A stretch of 64,000 bases of DNA from Zoogloea sp. Its GTDB lineage: Bacteria > Pseudomonadota > Gammaproteobacteria > Burkholderiales > Rhodocyclaceae. The DNA is taken from assembly GCF_017302315.1 (NCBI RefSeq), contig NZ_JAFLDT010000010.1, positions 1-64,000 on the forward strand, written 5' to 3'. The translations under genes and the position numbers were made by a program. How positions within the stretch are numbered: the first letter of the stretch is position 1; each line of letters starts with the position of its first letter. Of the stretch, positions 18,594 to 26,448 are shown piece after piece. The notes below the pieces were generated by a model. The model saw nothing but the letters and a program-made list of their open reading frames with translations. It was not told where the DNA came from and ran no database searches.

Positions 18594-19871
18594 ATGAATA
18601 TTCATATCCACAACGGCCGCCTGATCGACCCGGCCAACAAGATCGACGCCCCCCGGGATCTCTTCATCGCCGACGGCAAGATCGTCGGCGTGGGGTCTGC
18701 CCCCGCCGGCTTCACCGCAGCCCGCTCCATCGATGCCAGCGGCCTTGTCGTCGCCCCCGGCCTGATCGATCTGGCCGCGCGCCTCCGCGAACCCGGTTTT
18801 GAATACAAGGCCACCCTTGAATCCGAAATGGACGCGGCCATGGCGGGTGGCGTCACCAGCCTGGCCATTCCCCCTGACACCGATCCGGTACTGGATGAGC
18901 CCGGTCTGGTCGAGATGCTGTGCTACCGGGCCAAAAAGCTCAACCGCGCCCACGTCTATCCGGTAGGTGCCCTCACCATCGGCCTGAAGGGCGAGCAGCT
19001 ATCGGAGATGGCCGAGCTGGTGGAAGCCGGCTGTGTGGCATTCAGTCAGGCCAACACCCCCATTCTCGACACCCGGGTGCTGTCCCGCGCCATGCAATAT
19101 GCCGCCACTTTCGGTTTTCGCGTGTGGCTGCAACCCCTCGACCCCTACCTGGCCCGTGGCGGCGTCGCCCATGATGGCGAAGTTGCATCGCGCCTCGGCC
19201 TGCCCGGCATTCCGGCCAGTGCCGAGATCGTCGCCCTGTACACCTACCTCCGCCTGGCCCGCCAGACGGGCGCTCGCCTGCATATCACCCGCCTGTCCTG
19301 CGCGGAAAGCCTCGACCTGATCGAACAGGCCCGCAAGGATGGCGTGGACGTGAGCTGCGACGTGGCCGCCCACCACCTGCACCTTTGCGACATGGACATC
19401 GGCTACTTCAACCCCCACTGCCACGTCGTCCCGCCCCTGCGCAGCCAGCGCGACCGCATCGCCCTGTCCCAGGCCTTGGCTGATGGTCGTATCAACGCAA
19501 TCTGCTCGGATCACACCCCGGTGGATGACGATGCGAAACAGGCGCCCTTCAGCGAGTCCGAGCCCGGCACCACCGGTCTCGAGCTGCTCCTTCCCCTGAC
19601 GCTCAAGTGGGCTGCCGAACACAAGCTACCGCTGATGGAAGCCCTGGCCCGGATAACCTCCGAAGCAGCAAAGATCGCTGGCATCGCCAAAGGCGGCCAT
19701 CTGTCGGTTGGCGCGCGGGCAGACATCTGCATCTTCGATCCCGACTGCCACCAGCTGATCACCCGCAACATGCTCCGCAGCCAGGGCAAAAACACACCGT
19801 TCCTGGGCCTGGAATTGCCCGGGCGGGTTCGCTTCACGCTGGTGGAAGGCACGGTGATGCACGAAACCTGA
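18594..19871 (+). CDS. pyrX: PyrC'/PyrX, probably non-catalytic dihydroorotase homologue
   Basis: Amidohydrolase-fold protein of 425 residues homologous to dihydroorotase. The zinc-binding HxH that normally follows GLID is replaced: here GLIDLAARLREPG, with Ala and Arg where the two His belong. PNTNP-type residues are also altered (PPDTDP). Other family marks remain, such as VVPPLRSQRDRIAL and AICSDHTPV. Known pseudomonad PyrC' proteins are inactive and serve as scaffold for the PyrB trimer, and I infer the same here. An active dihydroorotase must then be encoded elsewhere. A strong terminator follows. Confidence 0.9.
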   Translation: MNIHIHNGRLIDPANKIDAPRDLFIADGKIVGVGSAPAGFTAARSIDASGLVVAPGLIDLAARLREPGFEYKATLESEMDAAMAGGVTSLAIPPDTDPVLDEPGLVEMLCYRAKKLNRAHVYPVGALTIGLKGEQLSEMAELVEAGCVAFSQANTPILDTRVLSRAMQYAATFGFRVWLQPLDPYLARGGVAHDGEVASRLGLPGIPASAEIVALYTYLRLARQTGARLHITRLSCAESLDLIEQARKDGVDVSCDVAAHHLHLCDMDIGYFNPHCHVVPPLRSQRDRIALSQALADGRINAICSDHTPVDDDAKQAPFSESEPGTTGLELLLPLTLKWAAEHKLPLMEALARITSEAAKIAGIAKGGHLSVGARADICIFDPDCHQLITRNMLRSQGKNTPFLGLELPGRVRFTLVEGTVMHET

Positions 19872-19907
19872 ATCACCCCGGCGAGGCGATCCCTCGCGGT
19901 CGGAACG

Positions 19908-19934
19908 ACGGCGCCCCTGGGCGCCGTTTTTCTT
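19908..19934 (+). terminator. Rho-independent terminator after pyrC'
   Basis: An 8-bp perfect stem (ACGGCGCC/GGCGCCGT) with a CCTG loop, followed by a T-rich run. It closes the yqgE-to-pyrC' operon 37 bp after the stop. A weaker GCGAGG/CCTCGC hairpin lies just upstream. Confidence 0.85.
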
Positions 19935-19977
19935 TGTTTGGCTGACACCGTCTTTTAACAAGTTATGACGAACTTTC

Positions 19978-19993
19978 ATCGGCATATGCCGAT
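19978..19993. promoter_or_regulatory. 16-bp perfect palindrome upstream of GGDEF gene
   Basis: ATCGGCAT followed by its exact reverse complement, about 95 bp before the diguanylate cyclase start, with another CGGCATG half-site 10 bp further. The right arm runs into GCCGATAA (19988-19995), the exact sigma-28 -10 consensus; the matching -35 position (19969-19976, CGAACTTT) fits only partly. It may be a repressor site, a sigma-28 promoter, or both. Confidence 0.4.
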
Positions 19994-20087
19994 AACACCA
20001 CTTCGGCATGTCGCACCGGCCGACACGACAATCAAACAAACCTACCACGGACCTCACCCGCACCGTGGCAATTCAGGGAGAAGAATT

Positions 20088-21122
20088 GTGATCAGCGGTT
20101 CAGTCGAGCAGGCAGCCGAGCGTTTGCGCAAGGCCGTCCCCATCATGGTGAAGCACGGAATTCCCGTCACGCCCCTCAACTATGCACTCTGGTACACCTA
20201 CGTCGCCAACGAGGATCCAACCCTGAACCAGCGGATCGACGATATCGTCGCTGCGTACGGCACGATCCCGGTCAGCAAGGCTGAAGATCTCTTCAAGACG
20301 CACATATCGCCGACGGGTAGCCAGGAGCTTGCCCTGGGGCGGATGAAGGACGATCTTGAACAGATGGTCCAGGGAATAGGCAAGGACCTTCACGCCACCA
20401 TCGCCGGCACCCAGTCCTTCAACTCCCTGCTCGACGAATGCAGTCGTGATCTGCGTGGCCCGGCTTCCGTCAGCGCCTCCATCGACGACGTGTTCGGAAC
20501 CGTCGAGAAGCTCCTGCAGGGCTCTACGGCCATGCACGAAAGCACCGCACGTTTCGAGCAGCGTCTGAGCGCCGCGAATGCCGAGATCCTGCGGTTGCGC
20601 AACGAAATGGAAGCCCTGCGTCAGAACGCCATGCACGACGAACTGACCGGGGTATACAACCGCAGGGCCTTCGACACAGAACTGGGCCAGTTCATGGGGC
20701 ACGGAGACAGGGCTCCGGTCATCCACCTCGCCATGCTGGATATCGACCATTTCAAGCAGTTCAATGACCGCTTCGGGCATCCGGTGGGTGACCGGGTGCT
20801 GAGTCTGGTCGGCGCCCAACTGAACAACGTGGCGCGGGTCGGTGTGTCCGTCTACCGTTATGGCGGGGAGGAATTCGCGCTGATCTTCTGTGGCGGCACC
20901 CTCAAACAGGCGGTGGAGCTTGCCGAAACACTCAGGCTTTCCATTGAGCGGCTGGTGCTCAAGGACAGCCGCACGGGCGAGCGCCTCGCACACATCACCG
21001 CATCCATCGGTCTGGCCAGCCGGCTCCCCGGGGAGTCGGCAGCGGACCTCGTGACCCGCAGTGACAAGGCGCTCTACGAAGCCAAGGCGAGCGGCCGCAA
21101 CCGGCTCTGTCAGGCGCCCTGA
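20088..21122 (+). CDS. Diguanylate cyclase (GGDEF protein, GGEEF active site)
   Basis: Soluble 344-residue enzyme predicted to make cyclic di-GMP from two GTP. The N-terminal 190 residues are helical (VPIMVKHGIPVTPLNYALWY) and end in a coiled coil. The cyclase domain starts at HDELTGVYNRRAF and carries the active loop YRYGGEEFALIF near residue 258. The inhibitory RxxD site expected five residues upstream is absent (RVGV). I chose GTG 20088 because AGGGAGAAGA precedes it; earlier starts lie in the palindrome-bearing leader. The stop faces the M48 protease gene, 9 bp apart. Confidence 0.92.
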   Translation: MISGSVEQAAERLRKAVPIMVKHGIPVTPLNYALWYTYVANEDPTLNQRIDDIVAAYGTIPVSKAEDLFKTHISPTGSQELALGRMKDDLEQMVQGIGKDLHATIAGTQSFNSLLDECSRDLRGPASVSASIDDVFGTVEKLLQGSTAMHESTARFEQRLSAANAEILRLRNEMEALRQNAMHDELTGVYNRRAFDTELGQFMGHGDRAPVIHLAMLDIDHFKQFNDRFGHPVGDRVLSLVGAQLNNVARVGVSVYRYGGEEFALIFCGGTLKQAVELAETLRLSIERLVLKDSRTGERLAHITASIGLASRLPGESAADLVTRSDKALYEAKASGRNRLCQAP

Positions 21123-21131
21123 CCCGCGCCA

Positions 21132-22178
21132 TCAACGCGCCGCCCGCAGGCGATGGATGCGCTCGGCGGTCAGGGGATGGGTCGCGAAATAGGCAAAGGG
21201 CGACCGCGACTGCTCGCTACCCGTCCTGCTCCCGTTCTCCAACCGCTCCGGCGGCCCGTCCATCCGTTCGAGGATGTCCGCAAGACGCCCGACGGGGATC
21301 CCATTGAGCACCAATAGACGTGCGGCAAAGTCGTCGGCCTCGCGCTCGAAGCCGCGGGAGTAGCGCGCCTGGGACAGAGCCGCCGGCACCCCTGCCAACA
21401 GGGCGCTGACATCACCGATGTACCAGGCGGCAAACAGGCCGACGGCGGAGCTCTCGATGGCCAGGCGCAAGCCATGGCGCCGGCTGACATGGCCCATCTC
21501 GTGGGCCAGCACGCCAAGGATCTCCTCGTCGTTGCGGGCCAGTGCCACCAGCTCGTCCGTCACAACGATCAAGCCGGAAGGCAGGGCCAGGGCATTGGCC
21601 CCCATGGGCCGACCCTGGCGAAACAGCAACTGCGGGCGCACCGCCGGCATGTCGGCCTGCTTCAGGGTGGCCAGGCGCGCGGACAGGGCCTGCTGACGGG
21701 TCACCGGCAACTGGCTTGGCCCGAAGACATTGGCGTCCAGCATGGCAAGGGTCTCATCGCTCACCCGCGTTGCCAGGTCTGCCGGCACCCGCTCTGCCAC
21801 CTGACGGGCCAAACGGGGCAGTAGCCACTCATGGGCCAGCACGAGACAGGCGAGCAGCATGGCAAGGGACGCCACCACCGCCGTCCGCGAGAACTGCCAG
21901 CGCACCACCGGGGCGTCCCGGTGACCGCTAAGCGCCAGCATGCGCCGGAATGCGGCATCATCGGATACCTCACAGTGGGCACCATCGGGAAAGGTGACCA
22001 GCCGGGGGGAGCGGCCCAGAGGCTCCGAGAGGCGCAGTACCACCAACAGCTCCCGCCGCTGGACGCCCTCACCGCACATCACCAGCTCGCCACCGACAAC
22101 CGACAGCATGACCGGGCGCGCGCGCGACGAGCATCCGTCGAAATACAGCGCTGCCACTGGGGGATCAGACAGATCCAC
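21132..22178 (-). CDS. M48-family zinc metalloprotease
   Basis: Membrane-anchored peptidase of 348 residues. One clear transmembrane segment lies near residues 100-118 (VVASLAMLLACLVLAHEW), followed by the M48 zinc motif LAHEMGHVSRRHG (about residue 225) and the third ligand in FEREADDFAARLL. The first 90 residues form an N-terminal domain of unknown role. Members degrade or quality-control envelope proteins. It starts 3 bp after the stop of the YjgN-family gene on the same strand, so the two are surely one operon and probably act on the same membrane process. Confidence 0.9.
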   Translation of the reverse strand: MDLSDPPVAALYFDGCSSRARPVMLSVVGGELVMCGEGVQRRELLVVLRLSEPLGRSPRLVTFPDGAHCEVSDDAAFRRMLALSGHRDAPVVRWQFSRTAVVASLAMLLACLVLAHEWLLPRLARQVAERVPADLATRVSDETLAMLDANVFGPSQLPVTRQQALSARLATLKQADMPAVRPQLLFRQGRPMGANALALPSGLIVVTDELVALARNDEEILGVLAHEMGHVSRRHGLRLAIESSAVGLFAAWYIGDVSALLAGVPAALSQARYSRGFEREADDFAARLLVLNGIPVGRLADILERMDGPPERLENGSRTGSEQSRSPFAYFATHPLTAERIHRLRAAR

Positions 22179-22181
22179 GGC

Positions 22182-23228
22182 CTAGAGGCCCACGTCCACA
22201 TCAAACATTTCAGCGCTCTCTTCTCCAATGGCGGCAACATCAGCCTCGATGAGGGCCACGAAATCGTCAAGGTCTCCATCGGGAAGCATCGAGATGCTCT
22301 GCAAGCGATACTTCATCAGGCGCAGCTCGGCAAAGGGGCGATAAAGACCAAGGGTGAGAATGACACCCAGCAGGTTGGTGAGGGTGATGAAGACCAGACG
22401 ACGCCCGGACACAGCGCTACGAAACCGGTGCGGCCCGAGACTCAGACCGTTCCATACCGCGTTCTGCACCCCCGCCGCCACGAAGGGCGCCACACACAGC
22501 ATCATCGCAGAACCAGCCAGCAGAGCCACGCCGCCCACCATCGCCAGCGCCCGGGTCTCGGCCCCTTCTTCCACAGACAGCGTCTCTGCAACGCCCAGGC
22601 CAAGCAGAAGCGTGATGGCGACGGTTACACCGATGGCCACCATACCGGCAACGAGGTAGATACGATAAATCTCGGCCCGGGAAAGGGCGCAGTGGAAGCC
22701 GCTACGGCCGAAAGCGCTGCTGCCGTACTGATAGACCTTCAGGGCATGCACCCACAGGGGAAAGGCCAGGCCAAGCGAGAGCAGAATCAGGAGGGGCAGC
22801 CCGAGAAAGACCACATAGGCCTGCCTCACGCTCCCCCGGAACACGAAACGCAGGCCGCGATAACTGCTGTTGTGCATCCGGAAGCACAGGGAGCGGTGCA
22901 ACAGCCAGGGCATGACCGCCATCAGGACCAGCAGGACGATTGCCGCGACCATGGGCTGTGCTTCGGCGGAGATCTGGTAGGCCATGAACATCAGGAAGGC
23001 GAGTGTCCGCCCCTTGAGGATGGAAAGCGGTTCGCCGTGATAGTCAAAGGCTGAACCGGCAAGTGATGTGTGTCGGTAGAAGAAATGCATGCGGCGAACC
23101 TTGGCCCAGGCGGAGTAGATTCCGAGGGTCAGGACGGTCAGCAGCAGATTCACTACCCAGATCCCGAAGTAGTCCCTGCCCTCCCCACTGAAGACCACAG
23201 GGAGCGCGTTGTCTTGCTTTTCCATCAT
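22182..23228 (-). CDS. YjgN family (DUF898) membrane protein
   Basis: Polytopic inner-membrane protein of 348 residues with about seven hydrophobic helices. The signature GRDYFGIWVVNLLLTVLTLG, then YSAWAKVRRMHFFY near the N-terminus and a repeat of it near the C-terminus (NLLGVILTLGLYRPFAELR) are typical of DUF898/YjgN. Function is unknown. In several proteobacteria it is paired with an M48 protease, as here. A -10-like TACAAT on the minus strand (23254-23259) precedes it, without a good -35. Confidence 0.88.
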   Translation of the reverse strand: MMEKQDNALPVVFSGEGRDYFGIWVVNLLLTVLTLGIYSAWAKVRRMHFFYRHTSLAGSAFDYHGEPLSILKGRTLAFLMFMAYQISAEAQPMVAAIVLLVLMAVMPWLLHRSLCFRMHNSSYRGLRFVFRGSVRQAYVVFLGLPLLILLSLGLAFPLWVHALKVYQYGSSAFGRSGFHCALSRAEIYRIYLVAGMVAIGVTVAITLLLGLGVAETLSVEEGAETRALAMVGGVALLAGSAMMLCVAPFVAAGVQNAVWNGLSLGPHRFRSAVSGRRLVFITLTNLLGVILTLGLYRPFAELRLMKYRLQSISMLPDGDLDDFVALIEADVAAIGEESAEMFDVDVGL

Positions 23229-23292
23229 TCAGGCAGGCGTGATAAATATGCGCATTGTATTTGCTCATCCTGCATTCCCGGAGCCCTGAACG

Positions 23293-23320
23293 AAAAAACC
23301 CGGGGTTTTCACCCCGGGTT
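23293..23320 (-). terminator. Terminator of the TRAP transporter operon
   Basis: A 9-bp perfect stem (AACCCGGGG pairing CCCCGGGTT) with a 6-nt loop. Read on the minus strand it is followed by six T, directly after the dctM stop. Confidence 0.88.
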
Positions 23321-23342
23321 TCAGGCAAACCTGATGCATCAG

Positions 23343-24875
23343 CTATTTCTTGTCGCCCTGCAAGGCTTTCTCAAGGGCTTTGGCGGCATCGTCATCGGCA
23401 CTCGGTGCAGGGATTGCGTCCTTCTCACCCCCTTCGGCCGGAGGAACACCAGCAGCCGGCTCATCGTCAAACCGGACCGGTGAGTCGTCCTGGGCGTCAC
23501 CCTCCGGTACCACGATCTCCACCTGGTCGGTATCCACCTTGACCTGTGCATCAAGGCCCATGGTCACTAGCTGCGGGAACGCAATCAGCACACCGACCAT
23601 GATGATCTGGATGACCACGAAGGGCACGGCACCCCAGTAGATCTGGGTGGTCTTGATGGACGGCGGCGCCACCGAACGCAGGTAGAACAGGGCAAAACCA
23701 AAGGGCGGATGCATGAAGGAGGTCTGCATATTGACACCCAGCAACACGCCAAACCAGATCAGATCAATCCCGAGTTTCTCGGCGACCGGCGCCAGCAGGG
23801 GCACCACGATGAAGGCCAGCTCGAAGAAGTCGAGGAAGAAGGCCAGCAGGAAGATCAGGATATTGACGACGATCAGGAAGCCCACCTGACCACCGGGCAG
23901 GTCATCCAGCAGGTGTTCGACCCACAGGTGACCTTCGACACCGTAAAAGGTCAAGGAAAAGACCCGGGCGCCGATCAGGATGAAGATCACAAAGGTGGTC
24001 AGCTTGGCGGTGCTCTCCATGGCCTGCTTGAGCAGGGCAACGCTCAGCCGCTTGCGCATCACGGCCATGACCAGGGCGCCGGCAGCCCCCATGGCTCCCC
24101 CCTCGGTGGGGGTCGCGATCCCCAGAAAGATGGTGCCCAGCACCAGGAAGATCAGCAGCAGCGGCGGCACCAGGGAAGTCAGTACCCGCAGCAGCAGCTT
24201 TCCGCCGCGCAGGGTTCGCGCCTCGGGGGGAAGGGCCGGTGCGGCACTGGGCCTGAACACCGCAACGAGGGCGACGTAAACGACGTAGAAGGCGGTCAGC
24301 ACCAGGCCGGGGACCAGCGCACCCTGATACATGTCACCGACAGACCGACCTAGCTGGTCGGCCATGATGATCAGCACCAGCGACGGGGGGATGATCTGCG
24401 CCAGCGTGCCGGATGCGGCAATGACGCCGGATGCGAGACGCTCGTCGTAGCCATAACGCATCATGATCGGCAGGGAGATGAGGCCCATGGAGATCACCGA
24501 AGCGGCCACCACGCCGGTGGTCGCCGCCAGGATCGCGCCGACGAAGATCACCGCGAAGGCCAGACCGCCACGCACCGGGCCGAAGAGCTGGCCGATGGTA
24601 TCGAGGAGATCCTCCGCCATGCCTGATCGTTCGAGAATCAGGCCCATGAAGGTGAAGAAAGGGATGGCCAGCAGTGTGTCATTGGACATGACACCGAAAA
24701 TGCGGTCAGGCAAGGCCTGGAACAGGGCCGGAGTGAGCATGCCCAGCTCAATCCCGATCAGGCCGAAGACGATGCCATTGGCGGCCAGGGCGAAGGCCAC
24801 CGGGTAGCCGAAAAGCATGAACAGCACCAGCGACCCGAACATCAGGGGTGCCATGTTGGCAGCGATGAATTCCAT
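23343..24875 (-). CDS. dctM: TRAP transporter large permease subunit DctM
   Basis: Ion-coupled permease of a tripartite ATP-independent periplasmic transporter, with twelve or more membrane helices. Typical stretches are LFGYPVAFALAANGIVFGL, FGVMSNDTLLAIPFFTFMG and PFGFALFYLRSVAPP. At 510 residues it exceeds the usual 430 or so. The excess is a hydrophilic acidic tail of about 70 residues after the last helix (DAQDDSPVRFDDEPAAGVPP onwards). It directly abuts dctQ upstream. Substrate class is probably an organic acid, but no solute-binding protein gene is present to narrow it. Confidence 0.93.
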   Translation of the reverse strand: MEFIAANMAPLMFGSLVLFMLFGYPVAFALAANGIVFGLIGIELGMLTPALFQALPDRIFGVMSNDTLLAIPFFTFMGLILERSGMAEDLLDTIGQLFGPVRGGLAFAVIFVGAILAATTGVVAASVISMGLISLPIMMRYGYDERLASGVIAASGTLAQIIPPSLVLIIMADQLGRSVGDMYQGALVPGLVLTAFYVVYVALVAVFRPSAAPALPPEARTLRGGKLLLRVLTSLVPPLLLIFLVLGTIFLGIATPTEGGAMGAAGALVMAVMRKRLSVALLKQAMESTAKLTTFVIFILIGARVFSLTFYGVEGHLWVEHLLDDLPGGQVGFLIVVNILIFLLAFFLDFFELAFIVVPLLAPVAEKLGIDLIWFGVLLGVNMQTSFMHPPFGFALFYLRSVAPPSIKTTQIYWGAVPFVVIQIIMVGVLIAFPQLVTMGLDAQVKVDTDQVEIVVPEGDAQDDSPVRFDDEPAAGVPPAEGGEKDAIPAPSADDDAAKALEKALQGDKK

Positions 24876-25466
24876 TTACGCGGCCTCCCCACGTTGCTGT
24901 TTGATGGCCCTTGCCAGTTCCTCTTCGGCGGAGGGCGCCTTCGGCTTGGCGTTGGGATCAGGAATGAGGCCTCTCAGAAAGGCAAACCGCTTGATCAGCT
25001 CAGATACCCCCTGAAGGATCAACAGGGAAAACCCGATGGGAACAAGGGCGCGGACCGGCCACACGATCAGGCCGCCGGCATTGGAGGAATATTCGTTGTT
25101 GAGGTAGGCATTGATGAAGATCGGCCACGACAGGTACAGAACGGCCACAGCCATCGGCGCGAGGAAGAAAAGCGTGCCGATGATGTCAATCCAGGCATGG
25201 GTGCGGGGCGAGAAGCGGCCGGAGATCACGTCGATGCGCACGTGCTCGTTGCGCATCAGCGTGTAACCAGCGCATAGCAGAAAGATCGCAGAAAAAAGAT
25301 ACCACTGGATCTCGAGCAAACCGTTAGAGCTGTAATTGAAGGTGTAACGCACGAAGGCGTTGGCAGCGCTGATGAGGGTGACGACCAGGACGAGCCAGAT
25401 CGTCGCCTTGCCTACCCCCTCCGAAAGCGCATCGATAGCGCGTGATAACTTGAGCAGGGCTTGCAC
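24876..25466 (-). CDS. dctQ: TRAP transporter small permease subunit DctQ
   Basis: Four-helix membrane subunit (196 residues) that pairs with DctM. Helices are visible from TIWLVLVVTLISAANAFVRY through QWYLFSAIFLLCAGYTLMR, then two more, and a charged C-terminal tail. I set the start at the GTG of 25466 because the strong AGGAGG lies 8 bp upstream; the frame's earlier GTG (25475) would overlap that site. It is first in its operon. No dctP-type gene lies on either side. Confidence 0.9.
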   Translation of the reverse strand: MQALLKLSRAIDALSEGVGKATIWLVLVVTLISAANAFVRYTFNYSSNGLLEIQWYLFSAIFLLCAGYTLMRNEHVRIDVISGRFSPRTHAWIDIIGTLFFLAPMAVAVLYLSWPIFINAYLNNEYSSNAGGLIVWPVRALVPIGFSLLILQGVSELIKRFAFLRGLIPDPNAKPKAPSAEEELARAIKQQRGEAA

Positions 25467-25534
25467 GTCCCGCACCTCCTTTAGTGTGAAATTCGGCTGA
25501 AGGGCCCGCGAAAGCCCGTGTTTGCTGGGCTGGG

Positions 25535-25562
25535 ATTATCGGCGAGATGGATTCTGCAACAA
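25535..25562 (-). promoter_or_regulatory. Candidate promoter of dctQM
   Basis: On the minus strand, TTGTTG and GATAAT are separated by 16 bp; predicted start near 25528 gives a leader of about 60 nt. The leader can fold into short GC hairpins. Confidence 0.4.
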
Positions 25563-25709
25563 TCAGGGATTACGCCTACCGTTGCGTCAACAGGCCCATA
25601 GGCCCGATCCGGCCCCTGCTTTTCCGGGCGACGGGGGTGATTCGCGGTTCAAGTGGGGCATGCGATACTTGAACACCCTCTACCTAGCTATCGCCGCCAG
25701 CCGTCCATC

Positions 25710-26348
25710 ATGACCACCCGCATCTGTCTGGTTCGCCACGGAGAAACAGCCTGGAACGCCGAACGGCGCCTCCAGGGCCATATTGACATCCCTCTCAATG
25801 ACACCGGCCTCGCCCAGGCTCGTGCCACCGCCCTCAGCCTGTCCGGTGAACGCTTCGATGCCGCCTATGCGTCCGATCTGCGCCGTGCCCGCCAGACCGC
25901 TGACACCATATCCGCTCGATGCGCCTTGCAGGCCGTCCTTGATGCCCGCCTGCGTGAGCGACACTATGGGGTCTTCCAGGCGCTTACGTATGACGAAGCC
26001 CGAACGCGTTTTCCCGAGGACTACCACCGCTTCGAAAGCCGGGATCCCGACTTCGTGTTTCCCGGCGGCGGTGAAAGCCTGCAGCAGTTTGCCGCGCGTA
26101 TCCACGAGACCCTCCATGAGATTGCGACTCGCCATCGGGGCGGCAGCGTGCTGGTGGTCACCCATGGCGGCGTCCTTGACATCGCCCACCGCCTTGCCAC
26201 CGGCAAGCCCCTCGAGTCGCCCCGGGATTTCACCATTCCCAACGCGGCACTGAACTGGATCGCCCTGGATGGAGCGGACTGGCAGCTGATCGCCTGGGCC
26301 GACCAGCGGCACCTGAACAACGCACTGGACGAGTTGCCCAACGCCTGA
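25710..26348 (+). CDS. Histidine phosphatase family protein (GpmB/CobC-like)
   Basis: Phosphatase of the branch-1 histidine superfamily, 212 residues. It begins with the RHG motif (ICLVRHGETAWN) that holds the phosphorylated His. The partner residues follow: SDLRRARQTA, LRERHYGVFQ and, near residue 150, VVTHGGVLDIA. These are consistent with acid-phosphatase or phosphoglycerate-mutase-like chemistry; the substrate could be a sugar phosphate, alpha-ribazole phosphate or another phosphoester. The ATG at 25710 starts the conserved domain. It is transcribed divergently from the TRAP operon. Confidence 0.87.
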   Translation: MTTRICLVRHGETAWNAERRLQGHIDIPLNDTGLAQARATALSLSGERFDAAYASDLRRARQTADTISARCALQAVLDARLRERHYGVFQALTYDEARTRFPEDYHRFESRDPDFVFPGGGESLQQFAARIHETLHEIATRHRGGSVLVVTHGGVLDIAHRLATGKPLESPRDFTIPNAALNWIALDGADWQLIAWADQRHLNNALDELPNA

Positions 26349-26375
26349 TCCGGGCCTTGATAACCGCTGAGACGC

Positions 26376-26402
26376 TAAAGTAATCCCGACTCCGGCCGTT
26401 TG
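26376..26402 (+). promoter_or_regulatory. Sigma-28 (FliA) promoter of the chemoreceptor gene
   Basis: TAAAGTAA, 11 bp, then GCCGTTTG, against the consensus TAAAGTTT-N11-GCCGATAA. The spacing is exact and the key TAAA and GCCG are intact. It lies 47 bp upstream of the chemoreceptor ATG, which has its own GGAG site. This places the gene in the late flagellar regulon. Confidence 0.72.
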
Positions 26403-26448
26403 CAGCGTACATGACGTTGCCAAGCTGGCAAACCCTGCCGGAGTCTCC

